NCBI GenBank assembly: GCA_021732965.1
Contig: JAKFVZ010000276.1
Span: forward strand, 1-5,327
Source of the DNA: Reyranella sp.
GTDB taxonomy: Bacteria > Pseudomonadota > Alphaproteobacteria > Reyranellales > Reyranellaceae
Length of the DNA stretch: 5,327 nucleotides
Reading direction: 5' to 3'
Shown here: one piece after another, positions 1 through 5,327 of the stretch
Numbering within the stretch: the stretch's first letter is position 1
Layout of the letters: the number at the start of each line of letters is the position of its first letter
The notes under the pieces: model-generated
The model's database searches: none
The model's input: only the letters and a program-made list of their open reading frames with translations
What the model was told of the DNA's origin: nothing
Position numbers and translations under genes: made by a program

Positions 1-362
1 AGCTGATCGGCCGCGAGATCACCGTAGAGATGGCGCAGGACGTGCTGCACGACCTGCTGCGCCAGGCCGACCGCAAGGTCACGGTCGACGAGATCCAGCA
101 GCGGGTCGCCGCCCACTACAACATCAAGCTGGCCGAAATGAGCTCGCCGCGGCGCGCCCGCTCGGTCGCCCGGCCCCGCCAGGTGGCGATGTACCTCGCC
201 AAGCAGCTCACGACGCTGAGCCTGCCGCAGATCGGCAAGCGTTTCGGCAACCGCGACCACACCACGGTCATGCACGCCGTGCGCAAGATCGAGGAACTCA
301 AGGTTTCCGACCATTCGATCGCCGAGGACGTCGAACTCCTGAAGCGCCAGCTGCAGGGCTGA
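1..362 (+). CDS. dnaA: Chromosomal replication initiator protein DnaA, C-terminal part (5' partial)
   Basis: DnaA is the AAA+ initiator that binds DnaA boxes at the origin, opens the duplex and recruits the helicase. Only the last 119 residues are visible. The first complete codon is at position 3, and the frame is open to the window edge, so the ATG at 30 is an internal methionine, not the start. The fragment begins in the end of the AAA+ region or linker (LIGREITVEMAQDVLHDLLR). It then covers domain IV, the DNA-binding domain: the basic segment SPRRARSVARPRQ (135-182) and the helix-turn-helix signature GKRFGNRDHTTVMHAVRKIE (234-293), whose RDHTTV residues read the DnaA box in the family. 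It ends at a TGA (360-362), and the C-terminus KRQLQG has normal length. An intrinsic terminator follows 25 nt later, so dnaA is probably transcribed separately from dnaN. Identity is very secure; nothing can be said about domains I-III. Confidence 0.97.
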   Translation, partial: LIGREITVEMAQDVLHDLLRQADRKVTVDEIQQRVAAHYNIKLAEMSSPRRARSVARPRQVAMYLAKQLTTLSLPQIGKRFGNRDHTTVMHAVRKIEELKVSDHSIAEDVELLKRQLQG

Positions 363-387
363 GCAGAACCACCGACACCAAATGTAG

Positions 388-413
388 AACAGGCCCCGAA
401 TGGGGCCTGTTTT
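388..413 (+). terminator. Rho-independent terminator of dnaA
   Basis: A perfect 10-bp stem (AACAGGCCCC at 388-397, GGGGCCTGTT at 402-411) encloses the 4-nt loop GAAT. It is followed by a short run of four T (410-413, partly in the stem), then G. It lies 25 nt after the dnaA stop. The stem is GC-rich and long. The U-tract is short, so termination may be incomplete. The opposite strand has no T-run after the stem, so it should act on + strand transcripts only. Confidence 0.85.
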
Positions 414-458
414 GCGTCGCGCCGCAGGCCCTAAATGCCTACAGGAACAGCGAAATCG

Positions 459-487
459 CTTCCCGCGGGCAGTCGGCGTGATATACT
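459..487 (+). promoter_or_regulatory. Candidate sigma-70-type promoter of dnaN-recF-gyrB
   Basis: TATACT at 482-487 matches the TATAAT -10 consensus at five of six positions and stands out in GC-rich sequence. The -35 region is weak: TTCCCG at 460-465 gives a 16-nt spacer and only three of six matches to TTGACA. An imperfect palindrome, GCGA-AA-TCGC (450-459), abuts the -35 region and could be an operator, although nothing ties it to a known regulator. Placement between the dnaA terminator and the dnaN start supports a promoter here. Transcription would begin near 493-496, giving a leader of about 80 nt. The AT-rich stretch CATAAAAGAGATTTAAT (532-548) could hold another -10. Confidence 0.45.
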
Positions 488-493
488 TTTCAA

Positions 494-529
494 CCGTTCC
501 TGCGGCGTCTTTCGCGGCCCCGGGAACGG
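494..529 (+). repeat. Inverted repeat in the dnaN leader
   Basis: CCGTTCC (494-500) and GGAACGG (523-529) form a perfect 7-bp inverted repeat. A U-G and a G-C pair can extend it to 9 bp, leaving an 18-nt loop. A second pairing, GGCCC (516-520) with GGGCC (528-532), uses part of the same 3' arm, so the two hairpins exclude each other. The repeat starts about where the predicted transcript would begin. It could be leader structure or a protein-binding site. No U-tract follows, so it is not an intrinsic terminator. No function is claimed. Confidence 0.4.
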
Positions 530-574
530 GCCATAAAAGAGATTTAATCCGGCCCTGACTACGGCGACCAAAAC

Positions 575-1693
575 ATGAAATTGACGATCGAACGGGCGGC
601 CCTCCTGAAGGCCCTGGCCCATGTCCAGAGTGTCGTCGAGCGTCGGAACACGATCCCGATCCTGTCGAACGTGCTGATCACCGCCCAGAAGGGCCGGCTG
701 GCCCTCGCCGCGACCGACATGGACCTCGCCATCACCGAATCGGTGGAAGCCAGCGCCTCCAAGACCGGCTCGACCACGGCGCCGGCCCACACGCTGTACG
801 AGATCGTCCGCAAGCTGCCCGACGGCGCCCAGGTCGAGCTGGAAGCCGCTTCCGACAACAGCAGCCTGGTCATCCGGGCCGGCCGGTCGCGCTTCACCCT
901 GCAGTGCCTGCCGCCGGCCGACTTCCCGGCGATGACCGAGGGCGACCTGCCGCACCGCTTCCAGCTGCCGGCGACCGACCTCAAGGCCATCATCGACCGG
1001 ACCCGGTTCGCGATCTCCAACGAGGAGACCCGCTACTACCTGAACGGCATCTATTTCCACGCCGCGACCTCCGGGGCGACCCAGGTGCTGCGCGGCGTGG
1101 CGACCGACGGCCACCGTCTGGCCCGGGTCGAGGTGCCGCTGCCCAAGGGCGCCGGCGAGATCCCGGGCGTGATCGTACCGCGCAAGACCGTGGGCGAGGT
1201 CCGCAAGCTGCTCGACGAAAGCGACGGCTCGGTCGACATCGAGCTTTCCGACACCCGGATCCGCTTCTCCAGCGGCAACATTGCCCTGGTCAGCAAGCTG
1301 ATCGACGGCACCTTCCCGGACTACGAGCGGGTCATCCCGACCGGCAACGACAAGGTCCTGAACGTGCCGTGCAAGGAGTTCGCGAGCGCCGTCGACCGCG
1401 TCTCGACCATCTCCACGGAGAAGTCGCGCGCCATCAAGCTGGCGGTCGCCAAGGGCATCGTCACGCTTTCGGCCACCAGCCCGGATGCCGGCAGTGCGAC
1501 CGAGGAAATCGAGGTCGAGTACAAGGACACGGCGCTCGAGATCGGCTTCAACTCGCGCTACCTGCTGGACATCACCGAGCAGATCGCCGGCAGCGAGGCA
1601 CGCTTCCTGATGGCCGACGCCGGCTCGCCCACCCTGGTGCGTGACGGTGCCGACGAGAGCGCGCTCTACGTGCTCATGCCGATGCGGGTATGA
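575..1693 (+). CDS. dnaN: DNA polymerase III subunit beta (sliding clamp)
   Basis: DnaN forms the ring-shaped dimer that encircles DNA and tethers polymerase III and many other clamp-binding proteins. The 372 residues match the usual family length (about 365-375) and fit three clamp domains, roughly 1-125, 130-250 and 255-372. Recognisable blocks are RNTIPILSNVL (24-34), TDGHRLA (177-183), LIDGTFPDYERVIP (242-255) and the C-terminal LMPMRV (367-372). TDGHRL, the FPDY region and the C-terminal MPMR line the hydrophobic pocket that takes clamp-binding peptides, so partner binding looks intact. The ATG at 575 gives the canonical MKLTIERAALLKAL start; only a weak GGCGA (563-567) precedes it as a ribosome binding site. 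The stop TGA overlaps the recF start in ATGA (1690-1693), which suggests translational coupling. It is probably the first gene of a dnaN-recF-gyrB operon. Confidence 0.98.
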   Translation: MKLTIERAALLKALAHVQSVVERRNTIPILSNVLITAQKGRLALAATDMDLAITESVEASASKTGSTTAPAHTLYEIVRKLPDGAQVELEAASDNSSLVIRAGRSRFTLQCLPPADFPAMTEGDLPHRFQLPATDLKAIIDRTRFAISNEETRYYLNGIYFHAATSGATQVLRGVATDGHRLARVEVPLPKGAGEIPGVIVPRKTVGEVRKLLDESDGSVDIELSDTRIRFSSGNIALVSKLIDGTFPDYERVIPTGNDKVLNVPCKEFASAVDRVSTISTEKSRAIKLAVAKGIVTLSATSPDAGSATEEIEVEYKDTALEIGFNSRYLLDITEQIAGSEARFLMADAGSPTLVRDGADESALYVLMPMRV

Positions 1694-2895
1694 CGGCACA
1701 GGCCATCAGCGCCCTCGCCTACTCTTCCGACGCTGTACCGGGCGCTGCGCCGGCACTCCTCGCCGTGCGCCAGCTTCGCCTGACCGACTTCCGCAACTAC
1801 CGTCAGCTGCGCCTCGATTGCGGGATGGAGCCCGTCGTACTGGTCGGCGAAAACGGCGCCGGCAAGACCAACCTGCTGGAGGCCCTCTCCTTCCTGGCGC
1901 CCGGCCGCGGCCTGCGCCGCGCCCGCCTCGACGAAGTCTGCCGCCGCTCGCGCAGCGAAGAGCCCCCGGCCGCCGGCTGGGCGGTCGCAGCCACCCTGGA
2001 CACGCCGGAGGGCCGCGTCGCCATCGGCACCGGCCTGGAAGCCGGCCGCAGCGAGACCAGCCTGGCGCGCCGCGCCGTGCGCATCGACGGACGCCCCATG
2101 CAGAGCCAGACCGCGCTCGGCCGGCATGTCGCGGCGGTGTGGCTCACGCCGCAGCTCGACCGCCTGTTCCTCGACGGCGCGACCGAGCGACGGCGCTTCC
2201 TCGACCGGCTGGTGACGGCGCTGCACCCCGAACATGCCGGCGACGTCGCGGCCTACGAGAACGCGCAGCGCCAGCGCAGCCGCCTTCTGGGCGAGGGCAA
2301 TCGCGATCCGCACTGGTTCACCGCACTCGAAGACACGATGGCCCGCCACGGCGTGGCGCTGGCGGCGGCACGCGCCGATACGGTCCAGCGTCTCGATGCC
2401 GCCGCCCGCCTTGGCGTCGGCCCCTTCCCGCGCGCCTCGCTGGCGATGGCCGGTGAGGTCGACCGCTGGGTGGCCACGATGGCGGCGATCGATGTCGAGG
2501 ACCGGCTGCGCGGCGAACTGGCCGCCAGCCGCTCGCGCGACGCCGAGGCCGGCACCACCTGCTGCGGTCCCCATCGCAGCGACCTCGCGGTGCGCCATCT
2601 CGATCTCGACCTGCCGGCGGCCGAAGGCTCGACCGGCCAGCAGAAGGCCGTGCTGGTCTCGATCGCGCTGGCGCATGCCAGGCTGGTGGCGCTGTCGCGC
2701 GGCCGGCCGCCGTTGCTGCTGCTCGACGAAATCGCCGCCCATCTCGATGCGGAGCGGCGCCTCGCGCTGTTCGACGAGGTGGTGGCGCTGGGCGTCCAGA
2801 GCTGGATGACCGGCACCGATGCCGAACTCTTTGCGCCGCTAGCCGGCCGCGCGCAGATCCTGCGCGTGGCAAACGGCTCGATCGCGGCGGTCTGA
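1690..2895 (+). CDS. recF: DNA replication and repair protein RecF
   Basis: RecF is a cytoplasmic SMC/ABC-like ATPase that binds single/double-strand DNA junctions and, with RecO and RecR, helps load RecA at gaps and stalled forks. The core opens with VRQLRLTDFRNYRQLRL (26-42). The Walker A motif GENGAGKT is at 53-60, the family block ATERRRFLDRL at 164-174, GPHRSDL at 293-299, the ABC signature STGQQK at 314-319, Walker B LLLLDE at 342-347 followed by HLD (351-353), and TGTDAELF at 374-381. All ATPase motifs are intact. At 401 residues it is somewhat longer than usual (about 360-390) because some 25 residues precede the conserved start. ATG 1690 was chosen because it overlaps the dnaN stop; GTG 1765 is an in-frame alternative that would begin exactly at the conserved core. 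The stop is TGA, and gyrB begins 23 nt later. Confidence 0.96.
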   Translation: MTAQAISALAYSSDAVPGAAPALLAVRQLRLTDFRNYRQLRLDCGMEPVVLVGENGAGKTNLLEALSFLAPGRGLRRARLDEVCRRSRSEEPPAAGWAVAATLDTPEGRVAIGTGLEAGRSETSLARRAVRIDGRPMQSQTALGRHVAAVWLTPQLDRLFLDGATERRRFLDRLVTALHPEHAGDVAAYENAQRQRSRLLGEGNRDPHWFTALEDTMARHGVALAAARADTVQRLDAAARLGVGPFPRASLAMAGEVDRWVATMAAIDVEDRLRGELAASRSRDAEAGTTCCGPHRSDLAVRHLDLDLPAAEGSTGQQKAVLVSIALAHARLVALSRGRPPLLLLDEIAAHLDAERRLALFDEVVALGVQSWMTGTDAELFAPLAGRAQILRVANGSIAAV

Positions 2896-2918
2896 ACTCC
2901 TTTCCGAAAGCCAGGACC

Positions 2919-5276
<2,358 letters not shown>

Positions 5277-5279
<3 letters not shown>

Positions 5280-5327
5280 ACCCTCATGGGCGACGTGGTC
5301 GAACCGCGCCGCGAGTTCATCCAGGAC
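5277..5327 (+). other. gyrB: In-frame TAG plus continuation of the GyrB C-terminal tail (cut by the window edge)
   Basis: After the TAG, sixteen codons in the gyrB frame (5280-5327) read TLMGDVVEPRREFIQD and are still open at the window end. As recalled, E. coli GyrB ends with [20 protein letters not shown] and about eight more residues, so this is the normal end of gyrB and not a new gene. The TAG takes the place of the first residue after the Phe in that alignment, with no base gained or lost on either side. The ATG at 5286 is the internal Met of LMGD and has no ribosome binding site. Whether these codons are translated cannot be decided from the sequence. The segment is either the dead remnant of a truncated gene, the result of a base-call error, or a translated tail reached by readthrough. 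Confidence 0.9.

Noticed and set aside
363..574. Possible origin of replication in the dnaA-dnaN spacer
   Set aside because: I found no match to the DnaA box TTATCCACA, no cluster of near matches, no paired TTAA CtrA-type site and no long AT-rich unwinding region. The spacer is explained by the terminator and promoter.
431..1699. Long open frame on the - strand (422 codons) opposite dnaN
   Set aside because: It lies wholly opposite dnaN and its leader. It is the low-complexity G/R/V/D-rich shadow expected antisense to a high-GC gene and has no recognisable domain.
1641..2456. Overlapping + strand frame inside recF rich in Arg, Pro and Ala
   Set aside because: It is a frame-shifted reading of dnaN/recF; the true frame carries the Walker motifs. 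The same applies to frames at 904-1644 and 2234-2809.
5281..5290. Small hairpin CCC-TCAT-GGG just after the TAG as a recoding signal
   Set aside because: Three base pairs is too little, and these bases are the conserved Thr-Leu-Met-Gly codons, so the repeat needs no other explanation.
5286..5327. ATG after the gyrB stop as the start of a downstream gene
   Set aside because: The residues from this ATG (MGDVVEPRREFIQD) are the GyrB tail in the gyrB frame, and no ribosome binding site precedes it.

Overview
The window holds the 3' end of dnaA followed by dnaN, recF and gyrB, all on the + strand. This is the classic replication and DNA-topology cluster found near many bacterial origins. The high GC content, strong third-position G/C bias and protein wording (DnaA with a GNRDHTTVMHAVRKIE block, GyrB with PLRGKILNVERARFD) suggest an alphaproteobacterium, perhaps of the Rhodospirillales/Azospirillum type. 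That placement comes from recollection of these families, not from a search.

Layout. Positions 1-362 encode the DNA-binding C-terminus of DnaA; its start lies outside the window. Positions 363-574 are non-coding. They hold a convincing intrinsic terminator just after dnaA, a plausible promoter for dnaN with a TATACT -10 element, and an inverted repeat in the probable 5' leader. dnaN (575-1693) overlaps recF (1690-2895) by the ATGA motif, and gyrB starts 23 nt after recF. The three genes therefore look like one operon that is insulated from dnaA. DnaA loads the replisome at the origin, the beta clamp (DnaN) tethers polymerase III, RecF helps load RecA at gaps and stalled forks, and gyrase relieves the positive supercoils ahead of the fork.

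The one striking anomaly is at the end of gyrB. The reading frame meets a TAG at 5277-5279, but the next 16 codons, to the window edge, continue in the same frame and encode TLMGDVVEPRREFIQD. This is the conserved GyrB C-terminal tail; E. coli GyrB has [20 protein letters not shown] there. The TAG therefore replaces one sense codon inside a conserved block, with no indel. It could be a sequencing error, a real nonsense mutation that trims the tail, or a suppressed or recoded amber codon. The other three stops in the window are all TGA. Apart from this, the window is ordinary housekeeping sequence; I see no mobile element, CRISPR array, RNA gene or accessory system.
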